NCBI GenBank assembly: GCA_902597865.1
Contig: CACJZL010000004.1
Span: 1 to 64,000, forward strand
Source of the DNA: an uncultured Pelagibacteraceae bacterium
GTDB lineage: Bacteria > Pseudomonadota > Alphaproteobacteria > Pelagibacterales > Pelagibacteraceae
Length of the DNA stretch: 64,000 nucleotides
Direction: 5' to 3'
Made by a program: the position numbers and the translations under genes. Below are positions 9,573 through 19,454 of this stretch, piece after piece. The notes under the pieces were generated by a model. The model saw only the letters and a list, made by a program, of their open reading frames with translations, was not told where the DNA came from and did no database searches. Numbering within the stretch: position 1 is the first letter of the stretch; each line of letters begins with the position of its first letter.

Positions 9573-10721
9573 TTAATTTTGATTTGATGGTAAAAAAATT
9601 TTGATTTCAGTACCATTATTTTCCTTAGATAGAATCTCAAAATCACCTCTGTGCTGAGTTACGATGTGTTTCATTATTGCTAAACCTAAACCAGTACCAC
9701 CAGTTTTATTACTTTGTTCGATATCTACACGAAAGAATCTTTCAGTTACGCGAGAAATATATTTTTGAGGAATACCAACACCTTCATCTCTAATGCTTAT
9801 CATCATACTTTTTTCAATTAGCTTTCCATAGTTTTCTTTGTTGGTGATATATATATTTTTATTTTCAGGTGAGTATTTAATTGCATTATCCAAAAGATTT
9901 GAAAAAACTGTATTTAATTTTTTTTCGTCACCTAAAACAGTTGAATTATCTAAAATTTTATTTTTGACTGTAATTTTTTTTTTTTTCAAGACTATCTCAA
10001 AGTTGCTTATTATTTCTTTAAAAATTTTATTTATGCTCACTGATTTTGTGGGCCTGATATGCTCTTCAAGCTCAATTCTTGCCAAGATTAAAAGATCATT
10101 TATAAGATTTTCCATTCTGCTTGATTGATCATTCAAAATTTTCATAAATTTTTTTTTAGCCTTTTCATCATCAGAGGCAGGTCCTTGGATGGTCTCTAAA
10201 GATCCTTTGATGGCCATTAACGGTGTTCTTAATTCATGGCTAACATTTGCTACAAAATCACTTTTGAATTTTTGTGCTTTTGTAATTTCAGTAAAGTCTT
10301 TTAAGAATAATACCACAGAGTCTGGCTCTGGAAATAAATGCGTTGGACCTGGGATTATATAAATTTTATAAAATTGATATGATGGTAAATCTATTTCGAC
10401 ATTGATATTAATTGTCCTGTTTTCACTAATTGCTTTCTCAATACTTTCTAATAATTCATTCTTTCGAATAATTGAGGATATATTTTTATCAATTAAACTT
10501 CTTCCAAACCTTTTTAACGCGCTTGGGTTTGCATATTTTATTGAATTAAACTTATCTAAAGCAAAAAATTGGTCCTCGAGTTCATCTATAATTACTCTTT
10601 TGGTTTTTTCCTCCCTTTTATTAACTATAGGTGCAATATTAACTGGTTTATCATTTTTTTTGTTCAGTAAATATAATAAATAAACTACAACAACAATAAG
10701 TAGAAAAATAATGTACTCCAT
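9573..10721 (-). CDS. phoR: Phosphate regulon sensor histidine kinase PhoR
   Basis: Single N-terminal TM, PAS-like region, FVANVSHELRTPLMAIKG H-box, N/G boxes (LDNAIKYSPENKN, DEGVGIPQKY, GGTGLGLAIMKHI). Confidence 0.9.
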   Translation of the reverse strand: MEYIIFLLIVVVVYLLYLLNKKNDKPVNIAPIVNKREEKTKRVIIDELEDQFFALDKFNSIKYANPSALKRFGRSLIDKNISSIIRKNELLESIEKAISENRTININVEIDLPSYQFYKIYIIPGPTHLFPEPDSVVLFLKDFTEITKAQKFKSDFVANVSHELRTPLMAIKGSLETIQGPASDDEKAKKKFMKILNDQSSRMENLINDLLILARIELEEHIRPTKSVSINKIFKEIISNFEIVLKKKKITVKNKILDNSTVLGDEKKLNTVFSNLLDNAIKYSPENKNIYITNKENYGKLIEKSMMISIRDEGVGIPQKYISRVTERFFRVDIEQSNKTGGTGLGLAIMKHIVTQHRGDFEILSKENNGTEIKIFLPSNQN

Positions 10722-10771
10722 GATCTTGAATTATATTAGTTTGCAATATTAAGCTTTTTAATGCAATTAAA

Positions 10772-11794
10772 TTAAGAATTAATTTCTTTCGAATTTGGGT
10801 AAATATTATCGTAAAATATCCTTGCTGTTTCCTCCCAAGTAAATTTTTTAGCAAATTCTAAACAATCACCTCTATTTACTTTTAAGGCTTTGTGCGCTGA
10901 AATTTTTAAATCATTATCCAAACAATTAATTTTTGAACCTTCAAATATATCTTTTGGTCCAGGTACTGGGTAAGCAGCAACTGGAGTTCCACAATTTAAT
11001 GACTCGCAAACGACAATTCCAAATGTGTCGGTTTTACTTGGAAATACAAAAACGTCTGCTGATGCAAAGTGAGATGCTAATTCACCATTTGTTTTTTCAC
11101 CTAAAAATATATCCCTGGGGAATTCTTTTTTTAATTTCTTTAAATCCGGACCTTTACCTATTATCAATTTTGTGCCTTCTAAATCACACTCTAAAAAAGC
11201 TCTAATATTTTTCTCTACAGCAACACGTCCAACATAAATCCATATTGGTCTTTTATGTGGTAAATCAATTTTTTTGGGATTTTTAAAAGCTCCATGGTTT
11301 CCGCCTCTAGTCCATGTCACCATTTTTTTATTGTCTATACCAATATCAATTAATTCATTTCTCATAGACTCTGTGGTAACTAGAATTCTTTCTGCTTTAT
11401 TATGAAAACTTGCTAAAAATTTTTCTGCCCATTTAGATGGAATGATTGGAAAATATAATTTTAGATATTTATCAAATCTAGTATGAAAGCTGGTAGTAAA
11501 TTTGAGATTATTTTTAATGCAATATCTTCTTGCCATAGTTCCAATTGGACCTTCGGTTGCTATATGAATAGCGTCTGGTTTGATTTTTTCTATTAGATTT
11601 CCAACTCTAGGCCAGACATTAATCGAAAGTCTTATTTCGTTATATTTAGGCATAGGAAATGTTAAAAATAAATCTGGAGTGATATATTCTACTAAATGAC
11701 CCTGTTCTTTCAAAACTTGACCTGTTTCATGGAGAGTTCTTACAACACCGTTAACTTGAGGAAAATATGCATCCGTCGCAATTAAGATTTTCAT
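10772..11794 (-). CDS. agt: GT4-type glycosyltransferase, probable Agt-like glycolipid synthase partner of PlcP
   Basis: MKILIATDAYFPQVNGVVRTLHETGQVL, TSFHTRFDKYLK, VFPSKTDTFGIVVCESLNCGTPVAAYPVPGP; adjacent to the PlcP-like gene in a Pho cluster. Confidence 0.75.
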   Translation of the reverse strand: MKILIATDAYFPQVNGVVRTLHETGQVLKEQGHLVEYITPDLFLTFPMPKYNEIRLSINVWPRVGNLIEKIKPDAIHIATEGPIGTMARRYCIKNNLKFTTSFHTRFDKYLKLYFPIIPSKWAEKFLASFHNKAERILVTTESMRNELIDIGIDNKKMVTWTRGGNHGAFKNPKKIDLPHKRPIWIYVGRVAVEKNIRAFLECDLEGTKLIIGKGPDLKKLKKEFPRDIFLGEKTNGELASHFASADVFVFPSKTDTFGIVVCESLNCGTPVAAYPVPGPKDIFEGSKINCLDNDLKISAHKALKVNRGDCLEFAKKFTWEETARIFYDNIYPNSKEINS

Positions 11795-11796
11795 TT

Positions 11797-12618
11797 TTAA
11801 GATGCTTTTTTTAGATTTTTTGTTTCTAAAATATTTGAAATTTCGTCTTTATCTAAATATTTATCCCTTATTTTATCCCAATAAATAATTTCGAACTTTC
11901 CGTTGTAATTTTCTACTAATGCGGTGCATGACTCAACCCAATCACCGCAATTTAAATAATTTATTCCATTGAATTCTTGATCTTCCGCATGATGAATATG
12001 GCCACAAATTATTCCATCATATTTTTTGCTTTTTGCATAATCTGAAAGTGTTTTTTCATATTCACCGATATATTTTACTGCATTTTTAACTTTATATTTT
12101 AAGAATTTTGCAAGAGACCAGTACTCTTTACCTCTTAATTTTCTAAAGAAATTTATAATCACATTAATTCGTAGTAATAAATTATAAGCAACAGATCCAA
12201 TTTTAGATAACCATTTAGCGTGTTTCATCACTCCATCCCACGCATCACCATGTACGACTAGATATTTTTTTCCTAAACTTGTTTCGTGAACAATTCTATT
12301 TAACAAGTGTATATCACCAAAATTCATAGGAATAAATTTCCTAAACAATTCATCATGATTGCCTGTTATGTAGAAAACTTTAGTACCATGTCTTGCTTTT
12401 CTTAATATTTTTTGAATTACGTCATTATGTTCTTGGGGCCAATAAAAATTTTTTTGCATCGCCCAAACATCAACAATATCACCAACAAGATAAAGATTTT
12501 CTGATCTAGAGTTTTTGAAAAATTCTAGAATCTTATTTGCCTGACATCCTTTTGTTCCAAGATGTAAATCTGAAATAAATATACTTTTATACTTTAGTAA
12601 AGGTGGTTTATTTTTCAT
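11797..12618 (-). CDS. plcP: Metallophosphoesterase, probable PlcP-type phospholipase C (LpxH-like fold)
   Basis: ISDLHLGTKGCQA, LVGDIVDVWAMQKNFYWPQEHNDV, YITGNHDE, VHGDAWDG, ICGHIHHAE motifs; a separate lpxI in this window makes an LpxH role less likely. Confidence 0.75.
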   Translation of the reverse strand: MKNKPPLLKYKSIFISDLHLGTKGCQANKILEFFKNSRSENLYLVGDIVDVWAMQKNFYWPQEHNDVIQKILRKARHGTKVFYITGNHDELFRKFIPMNFGDIHLLNRIVHETSLGKKYLVVHGDAWDGVMKHAKWLSKIGSVAYNLLLRINVIINFFRKLRGKEYWSLAKFLKYKVKNAVKYIGEYEKTLSDYAKSKKYDGIICGHIHHAEDQEFNGINYLNCGDWVESCTALVENYNGKFEIIYWDKIRDKYLDKDEISNILETKNLKKAS

Positions 12619-12682
12619 ATAATCTTGTTTTTTTTTTTGATTCGCTTATAAGTAGAATCATAATTATCTTGTACATATTTAT

Positions 12683-12700
12683 GTTACAGAATTATTAAAT
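12683..12700 (-). promoter_or_regulatory. Candidate Pho box between plcP and the DAG-kinase gene
   Basis: Minus strand ATTTAATAATTCTGTAAC matches the pstS box at 13/18 and lies 65 bp upstream of the plcP start (pstS: 67 bp); one half-site strong, one weak. Confidence 0.4.
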
Positions 12701-12701
12701 T

Positions 12702-13592
12702 ATGAAATTTTGTTTGATATATAACAAAAAATCCGCGGGGGGAAGAAAGTCAAATTTTATTAAAAAGATTGTTTATGAAATTCGAAGACAACATCGGGTT
12801 GATTTTTTTGAGACAGAAAGTGAGTATCAAGCTTCAGAAATAATAAAAAATCTCACAAAACATCAATATAACAGATTATTATTAGCTGGTGGGGATGGAT
12901 CAGTTTCATTTGCAATTAACGAACTTATAAAAAATAATTTTAATTTTAATAAAAATTTTGCAATTGGGTATATTCCAGCAGGAACGGCCAATATTCTACA
13001 AGCTGAATTAGGTATGTCTAAAAACATTAAACAAATTGCGAAAACATTAACCTCAAATAATTTTAATAAATCTAATTTAATGAAAATAAATGAAAAACAT
13101 TTTGTTTTGATGGCAGGATTAGGATGGGATGCTCAAATAGTTCAATCAATTAATTCTTCAATTAAAAAAATAATGGGAAAATTAATATTTGGCATCAAAG
13201 GTTTACAAAAATTTTTATTTATGAAAAATAAAAAAATCAAAATATTAATCAATAATGAAACTTATTATGCAGATTGGATACTATGTACAAATAGCAAATA
13301 TTATGCGGGACATCATTCTATAGCAAAAACAAATATTTTTGATGATAAAGTTGTCACCTATATCTTTGAAAACTTAAATCGATTAAAATTATTATATTAC
13401 ATATATTTAGTGGCTATTTATGGTAATTTGGAAAAATCAAAATCAGTGATTATAAAATATGATGATAATATTAAATTTGATGGTATGAATAGTAAAATAC
13501 CAGTACAAATAGATGGTGACAATTTTGGTAATTTCAAAGAAGTTTTAATTTCAAAATCGGAAAAAAAAATAAATATATTAAAGTCCGGCTAA
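12702..13592 (+). CDS. Diacylglycerol kinase family lipid kinase
   Basis: DAGK catalytic motifs: LLLAGGDGSVSFAINEL, IGYIPAGTANILQAELG; VQIDGDNFG near the C-terminus. Confidence 0.85.
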   Translation: MKFCLIYNKKSAGGRKSNFIKKIVYEIRRQHRVDFFETESEYQASEIIKNLTKHQYNRLLLAGGDGSVSFAINELIKNNFNFNKNFAIGYIPAGTANILQAELGMSKNIKQIAKTLTSNNFNKSNLMKINEKHFVLMAGLGWDAQIVQSINSSIKKIMGKLIFGIKGLQKFLFMKNKKIKILINNETYYADWILCTNSKYYAGHHSIAKTNIFDDKVVTYIFENLNRLKLLYYIYLVAIYGNLEKSKSVIIKYDDNIKFDGMNSKIPVQIDGDNFGNFKEVLISKSEKKINILKSG

Positions 13593-13594
13593 TA

Positions 13595-14797
13595 CTATTT
13601 TACCCTACCGTATACATCCTGATATCTAACAATATCTGTTTCTTTAAGGATTGAGCCTATTTGTGCTTCTATAATTTTTACCGGTTTTTTAAATGGATTT
13701 TCAATTCTATGAACAGCTCCTAATGGAATATAAATAGTTTCACCAGGTTTCTTTAAGAATTTACTTTTATTTAGAGTAATTCTTGGAATTCCATGAGTAA
13801 CTACCCAGTGTTCTGCTCTATGGAAATGTTTTTGAAGACTTAAAATACCTTTAGATTTCACATACAATTCTTTAATTAAGAATTCTTTGCCTTTAAATAA
13901 GTTTGTGTAGCTGCCCCATGGTCTATAAAATACGTTTTTCTTTTTAAAATATCTATTTTTAATCTTTCCGTACATTTTGCAGATTTCTTTCCAGCTCCCT
14001 AGATCTGACCATGGAATATCAAGTTTGATCGCATTGATATTTTTAGTTTTCTCTAGTATCGCATAATCAAACGATTTTGCTGTAGCTTTAGAAAATGCTT
14101 GTTTGTTTAAATAATACACATTGCTTTTATATTTAGCTTTTATTACAGCTTTGTTACAGTTTCGAAAAATATTAGGCTGATATTTCTTAAAATTATTAAT
14201 AATTGAGTCTTTTCTCAAAAAAAACATCCCAGAATTCCAATAACCCTTTTGTTTAATTACTTGCTTTGCCTTTGATACTTTTGGTTTTTCAATAAATCTA
14301 GTGACTTTATTAATGTTCTTTTTTTTCTTGGTAATGAAATATCCATACTCACTAGAAGGACTTGTTGGTTTTATTCCAAATATAAATACGTTTTTCTCGT
14401 CTAAATTTGACTTATTTTTATTAATAGCTGTGATTAGTTTATTTGGTTTTTCAATTAAATGATCTGCAGCAAAATACATTAAAGGCTGGTTATATGGGAC
14501 GTCTTTAATCAGTGCTGATGCTAAAATTGCTGGAGCAGTATTCTTTTTTGCTGGCTCTAAAATAATCTTGTATTTTTTAATTTTACTTTTCTTTAAAGCC
14601 TTTTTTACATCCCTAAGATATTTTGAATTAGTGCTAATAATTGGATAGTCAAAAACTTTACTTTTAACTCTTTCAAAAGTTTTGTTAATTAAAGTCCAAC
14701 CACCAAAATCTATGAACTGTTTTGCTTGATGTTTAGATTTTTTAGGCCACAGTCTAGTACCTGCTCCTCCGCATAGAATAACTGGTCTAATTTTCAT
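13595..14797 (-). CDS. manC: Mannose-1-phosphate guanylyltransferase (GDP), type II-like with cupin C-terminus
   Basis: VILCGGAGTRLWPKKSKHQAKQF, FIEKPK, WNSGMFFLR, RPWGSYTNLF...LQKHFHRAEHWVV. Confidence 0.88.
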   Translation of the reverse strand: MKIRPVILCGGAGTRLWPKKSKHQAKQFIDFGGWTLINKTFERVKSKVFDYPIISTNSKYLRDVKKALKKSKIKKYKIILEPAKKNTAPAILASALIKDVPYNQPLMYFAADHLIEKPNKLITAINKNKSNLDEKNVFIFGIKPTSPSSEYGYFITKKKKNINKVTRFIEKPKVSKAKQVIKQKGYWNSGMFFLRKDSIINNFKKYQPNIFRNCNKAVIKAKYKSNVYYLNKQAFSKATAKSFDYAILEKTKNINAIKLDIPWSDLGSWKEICKMYGKIKNRYFKKKNVFYRPWGSYTNLFKGKEFLIKELYVKSKGILSLQKHFHRAEHWVVTHGIPRITLNKSKFLKKPGETIYIPLGAVHRIENPFKKPVKIIEAQIGSILKETDIVRYQDVYGRVK

Positions 14798-16515
14798 TAA
14801 ATATCAGCGTATGTTCTAACCTCTTCTTTTGCTCCAGGGTGCGTAGGTGCACCTAGATAAGCTGGACCGACTGTTTGAGCATACTTCCAAAGTGTTCCAT
14901 TACCAAAATTAATTTTCTTTGGTTTCCATTTCTTTCTTCTTTTGGCTAATTCTTTTCTAGATAAACGAACATTAATTGTTCCCTTCTTAGCATCTAAATC
15001 TATGATGTCTCCGTTCTTAAGTAAAGCTATTGGTCCTCCAACTGATGCTTCAGGTCCAACATGGCCTATACAAAATCCTCTCGTTGCACCTGAAAATCTT
15101 CCATCAGTTATAAGTGCAACTTTTTCACCTTTACCTTGTCCGTAAATTGCTCCAGTTGTTTGAAGCATTTCTCTCATGCCTGGCCCACCTTTTGGCCCTT
15201 CGTATCTTATAATTATAATGTCACCGTCTTTATATTTTTTATTTTTAACTGCTTTATAAGCAGCTTCTTCAGTATCGAAACATCTTGCTTTACCTGTGAA
15301 TTGTAATTTCTTTAATCCAGCGACTTTAACAATTGCTCCATCGGGTGCTAAATTTCCTTTTAAACCAACAACACCTCCATCAGGAGACAATGGTTGGTTA
15401 TGAGTTCTCATAACTTTTTGATTTTTATTAAACTTAACGTTTTTTAAATTTTGTCTCATTGTTTTACCTGTAACTGTCATACAATCACCGTGTATATAAC
15501 CACCATTTAATAAAGTTTTTAAAAGCATTGGAACTCCACCTGCTTTCCACATATCTTTTGCAACATATTTTCCACCAGGTTTTAAGTCTGCAAGATAAGG
15601 TGTTTTCTTAAATATCCTAGCTACATCCATTAAATCAAATTTAATTCCTGCTTCATTTGCAAGTGCAGGTAAATGTAAAGCAGCATTAGTTGAACCACCT
15701 GTTGCAGCAACAATTGTTGCAGCATTTTCTAAAGATTTTTTTGTAACAATGTCTCTTGGTCTTATATTTTTTGCTAATAAATTCATTACCGCTTTACCAC
15801 TTTTTAAAGCATAAGAATCTCTTTGTGTGTATGGCGCTGGTGTTCCAGCTGAATATGGTAATGCTAATCCTATTGCCTCAGATACACATGCCATAGTATT
15901 TGCTGTAAATTGTCCGCCACACGCGCCAGCACTTGGGCAAGCCTTAAGTTCTAGTTTTCTCAGTGCATGTGCTGACATTTTTCCTGAAGAAAATTTTCCA
16001 ACTCCTTCAAATACATCAACAACTGTTACATCTTTTCCGTTAAATCTACCTGGTAATATTGAACCACCATAGATAAAGACACTTGGTACATTTAATCTAA
16101 CCATTGCCATCATTAAGCCTGGTAAAGATTTATCACATCCTGCAACGCCAACTAAAGCGTCATAACAATGACCTCTAACAGTTAATTCAGTTGAGTCTGC
16201 AATAACATCTCTTGAAATCAATGAAGATTTCATTCCTTCATGACCCATTGCTATTCCATCTGTGACTGTAATTGTACAAAATTCTCTTGGTGTGCCGCCT
16301 GCTTGATGAACTCCTTTTTTAACCGATTGAGCCTGTCTCATTAAAGCAATATTACAAGGAGCTGCCTCGTTCCATGTTGAAACAACACCTACAAAAGGTT
16401 TTGCCACATCTTTTTCGGTCAAATCCATTGCATAATAAAAAGATCTTTGTGGAGCCTTATCAGGTCCTAAAGATGTGTGTCTACTTGGTAATTTCTTCTT
16501 ATTAAATTTCTTCAT
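14797..16515 (-). CDS. ilvD: Dihydroxy-acid dehydratase
   Basis: [62 protein letters not shown]. Confidence 0.96.
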   Translation of the reverse strand: MKKFNKKKLPSRHTSLGPDKAPQRSFYYAMDLTEKDVAKPFVGVVSTWNEAAPCNIALMRQAQSVKKGVHQAGGTPREFCTITVTDGIAMGHEGMKSSLISRDVIADSTELTVRGHCYDALVGVAGCDKSLPGLMMAMVRLNVPSVFIYGGSILPGRFNGKDVTVVDVFEGVGKFSSGKMSAHALRKLELKACPSAGACGGQFTANTMACVSEAIGLALPYSAGTPAPYTQRDSYALKSGKAVMNLLAKNIRPRDIVTKKSLENAATIVAATGGSTNAALHLPALANEAGIKFDLMDVARIFKKTPYLADLKPGGKYVAKDMWKAGGVPMLLKTLLNGGYIHGDCMTVTGKTMRQNLKNVKFNKNQKVMRTHNQPLSPDGGVVGLKGNLAPDGAIVKVAGLKKLQFTGKARCFDTEEAAYKAVKNKKYKDGDIIIIRYEGPKGGPGMREMLQTTGAIYGQGKGEKVALITDGRFSGATRGFCIGHVGPEASVGGPIALLKNGDIIDLDAKKGTINVRLSRKELAKRRKKWKPKKINFGNGTLWKYAQTVGPAYLGAPTHPGAKEEVRTYADI

Positions 16516-19133
16516 TATAAACCTTTTATAGTGACTGATATTTTATCAATATCTTTTTTTAAATTACTATAGTTATTTTTTTCCTGATCAACAATATTTT
16601 TTGGCGCTCTTTCTACAAAACTTTTGTTAGAAAGTCTTTTCGATATCCCATCTAACTCACTTTGGTATTTTTGCTGCCTTTTTAGAAGGTTTTCTTTGAT
16701 CAAAGAGAGATCTATTGATTGATCAAAATATATCTTAAAAATATCCCCTTTGATGACGAGGTTTGCTGATGCTTTATCTTTATCGGTATCTAGGAAGCTA
16801 TTTATTCTACCAAGTTTTTTTAAAACAGTTTGATTTTTTTTGAAAAACAACTGATCATTTTTAGATAGGGTCGAAATAGACATATCTACAAAAGAACCTG
16901 GGCTCACATTTAATTCATTTTTAAATGCTCTAAGTTGGCTTATTAAATTGATTATATTTTCTACCTCCTTAATTTGTTTATCTTTATTTGCTTTTTTATT
17001 CGACCAATTAGCGAACATTAAATAATTTTTTGGTTTATCTAGCTTATTTTTTAACCACAATTCCTCTGTAATAAATGGAATAAATGGATGTAAAAGAATT
17101 AAAATTTGTTTAAAAACATAACTTAATGTCTGTTTTACCTCTGAAATTGATGACTTTTCTTTAGAATTCAAGATAGTTTTTGATAGCTCTACATACCAAT
17201 CACAATATGAATGCCAAACAAATTGGTAAATGTTTCTTGCTGCTTCATCAAATCTATAGTCATTTATATTCTTTTCAATAATCTTACTCACTGTGTTTAA
17301 CTCTGAAATAATCCATTTATTTATATTTAATTTTACTTTTGGCTCCTTTTTAGACTTTGAAAAATCACACTTATTCATGGATAGAAAGTTGTTTGCATTC
17401 CACAGTTTATTTAGAAAATTTCTATAACCTTTAACTCTATCCTCAGATAATTTTACATCTCTTCCAGGTGATGCCATTGATAGCAAAGTAAATCTTAATG
17501 CATCTGCGCTATATTTATCTATCAATATCAAAGGATCAATTACATTGCCTTTTGACTTAGACATTTTTTGTCCTTTTTTATCTCTTACCAATGCATGAAC
17601 ATAAATTTCTTTAAATGGTTGTTTATTTAAAAACTCCATTCCAAACATCATCATTCTGGCTACCCAAAAAAAGATAATATCAAAACCTGTTACTAAAACT
17701 GATGTTGGGTAAAACTTTTTTAAATATTCATTTTTATTAGGCCACCCAAGAGTTGCAAAAGCCCATAATCCTGATGAGAACCATGTGTCTAAAACATCTT
17801 CATCTCTAACTAATTCTACATCTTTCTTATATTTTTTTTTAGCTAGTTTTTTTGCTTCTTTATAATTTGATGCAACAAATATTTTCTTATCAGGTCCATA
17901 CCAAGCTGGTATTTGATGGCCCCACCAAAGTTGTCTTGATATACACCAAGGCTCAATATTATTCATCCATTGAAAATAAGTCTTTGACCAATTAGGGGGA
18001 AAAAATTTTGTTTTTTTATTCTTTACAATCTTCTTTGCTTTTACTGATAGTTTTTTTGCATCTGCAAACCATTGCTCTGTAAGATAAGGTTCAATTACAG
18101 AATTAGATCTATCTCCATAAGGAACTTTATTTTTAATGTTTTCTTCTTTAATAAGCTTGTCACCAAGGTCATTTAAGATTTTTTTTCTTGCTTCAAATCT
18201 ATCTAAACCAACATAATCACTAGGTGCATTCTCGTTTATCTTCCCGTCCTCTGTGAATATATTTATTATTTCTAATTTATTTCTTTTACCCACATCATAG
18301 TCATTAAAATCATGTGCTGGGGTAATTTTAACTGCACCAGAACCTTGCTCTGGATCAGCGTAATCATCTTGAATAATTTTTACTTTTCTACCTGTTATAG
18401 GTAAAACTACATTTTTTCCTACTAAATTAGTGTATCTTTCATCTTTAGGATTAACGGCAACTGCAGCATCTCCTAGCATTGTTTCTGGTCTTGTAGTTGC
18501 AATAGTTATAAATTCCGAACTATTTTCAATTTGATAATTGATATAATAAAGTTTTGAATTTACTTCTCTTTGATCAACTTCTAAGTCAGATATAGCTGTT
18601 TTTAATACTGTATCCCAGTTAACTAATTTTTTAGATTTATAAATAAGACCTTTATTATAGAGATCTATGAAAACTTTAATAACTGATGCAGATAAATTTT
18701 TATCCATTGTGAATGCATTCCTAGACCAATCACATGAACATCCAAGTTTTTTGAGCTGGTTTATGATAATATCTCCATATTCTTTTTTCCAATCCCAAAC
18801 TTTTTTGATAAAAGCCTCTCTTCCAATAGATTGTTTATCAATATTTTCACTTTCAAGTTTCCTTTCGACTAAAGCTTGCGTTGCTATTCCAGCATGGTCT
18901 GTTCCAGGTTGCCATAAAGTTTCAAAATTGTTCATTCTATGAAATCTTATAAGCAAATCTTGAATGGTATTATTAAGGGCGTGACCCATATGCAAGCTAC
19001 CAGTGACGTTTGGAGGTGGAATTACAATAGAATATTTTTTTTTATTTTTTTTAGGTTTAAAGAGACGTTTTTTTTCCCAGTAAGAATATATTTTATTTTC
19101 TACTTTAGTATGTATATATTTTTCTGAGTTCAT
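16515..19133 (-). CDS. valS: Valyl-tRNA synthetase
   Basis: [21 protein letters not shown] (HIGH), [14 protein letters not shown] (KMSKS), [19 protein letters not shown]. Confidence 0.96.
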   Translation of the reverse strand: MNSEKYIHTKVENKIYSYWEKKRLFKPKKNKKKYSIVIPPPNVTGSLHMGHALNNTIQDLLIRFHRMNNFETLWQPGTDHAGIATQALVERKLESENIDKQSIGREAFIKKVWDWKKEYGDIIINQLKKLGCSCDWSRNAFTMDKNLSASVIKVFIDLYNKGLIYKSKKLVNWDTVLKTAISDLEVDQREVNSKLYYINYQIENSSEFITIATTRPETMLGDAAVAVNPKDERYTNLVGKNVVLPITGRKVKIIQDDYADPEQGSGAVKITPAHDFNDYDVGKRNKLEIINIFTEDGKINENAPSDYVGLDRFEARKKILNDLGDKLIKEENIKNKVPYGDRSNSVIEPYLTEQWFADAKKLSVKAKKIVKNKKTKFFPPNWSKTYFQWMNNIEPWCISRQLWWGHQIPAWYGPDKKIFVASNYKEAKKLAKKKYKKDVELVRDEDVLDTWFSSGLWAFATLGWPNKNEYLKKFYPTSVLVTGFDIIFFWVARMMMFGMEFLNKQPFKEIYVHALVRDKKGQKMSKSKGNVIDPLILIDKYSADALRFTLLSMASPGRDVKLSEDRVKGYRNFLNKLWNANNFLSMNKCDFSKSKKEPKVKLNINKWIISELNTVSKIIEKNINDYRFDEAARNIYQFVWHSYCDWYVELSKTILNSKEKSSISEVKQTLSYVFKQILILLHPFIPFITEELWLKNKLDKPKNYLMFANWSNKKANKDKQIKEVENIINLISQLRAFKNELNVSPGSFVDMSISTLSKNDQLFFKKNQTVLKKLGRINSFLDTDKDKASANLVIKGDIFKIYFDQSIDLSLIKENLLKRQQKYQSELDGISKRLSNKSFVERAPKNIVDQEKNNYSNLKKDIDKISVTIKGL

Positions 19134-19250
19134 TAGTGATTATAGTTTATAATTCAATAAACATATTTAACAATAAACAAATTCTAATTGAATTTGATGG
19201 AATATTTCATATATAAACATTAAATAAATTGTTTTATAATCAGTTTTACT

Positions 19251-19324
19251 GGTAACGTGGCGGAATGGTTACGCAGAGGATTGCAAATCCTTGTATCCCG
19301 GTTCGATTCCGGGCGTTACCTCCA
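19251..19324 (+). tRNA. tRNA-Cys (GCA)
   Basis: Acceptor GGTAACG/CGTTACC, anticodon loop TTGCAAA, T-arm GGTTCGATTCC, encoded CCA; TATAAT 10 bp upstream. Confidence 0.96.
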
Positions 19325-19374
19325 AAAAAAGAGTTGTTTTCAATAAAAAAAAAAGTAAGTTTTGATTTTAATAT

Positions 19375-19450
19375 TCCTCGGTAGCTCAGTTGGTAGAGCA
19401 GTTGACTGTTAATCAATTGGTCGCAGGTTCGAGTCCTGCCCGAGGAGCCA
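19375..19450 (+). tRNA. tRNA-Asn (GTT)
   Basis: Acceptor TCCTCGG/CCGAGGA, anticodon loop CTGTTAA, T-arm GGTTCGAGTCC, encoded CCA. Confidence 0.96.
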
Positions 19451-19454
19451 AATA

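Noticed and set aside
10651-10854. 67-aa minus ORF between phoR and agt
   Set aside because: Overlaps both the phoR start and agt end out of frame; no ribosome site or domain
11797-12618. LpxH (UDP-2,3-diacylglucosamine hydrolase) assignment for the metallophosphoesterase
   Set aside because: The lpx cluster carries lpxI, and this gene sits with a glycosyltransferase in the Pho cluster, favouring PlcP; not formally excluded
14942-16072. + strand ORFs at 14942-15145 and 15827-16072
   Set aside because: Fully antisense to ilvD, a strongly conserved CDS; shadow ORFs
18667-19127. + strand ORFs antisense to valS
   Set aside because: Shadow ORFs over valS coding sequence with no protein-like features
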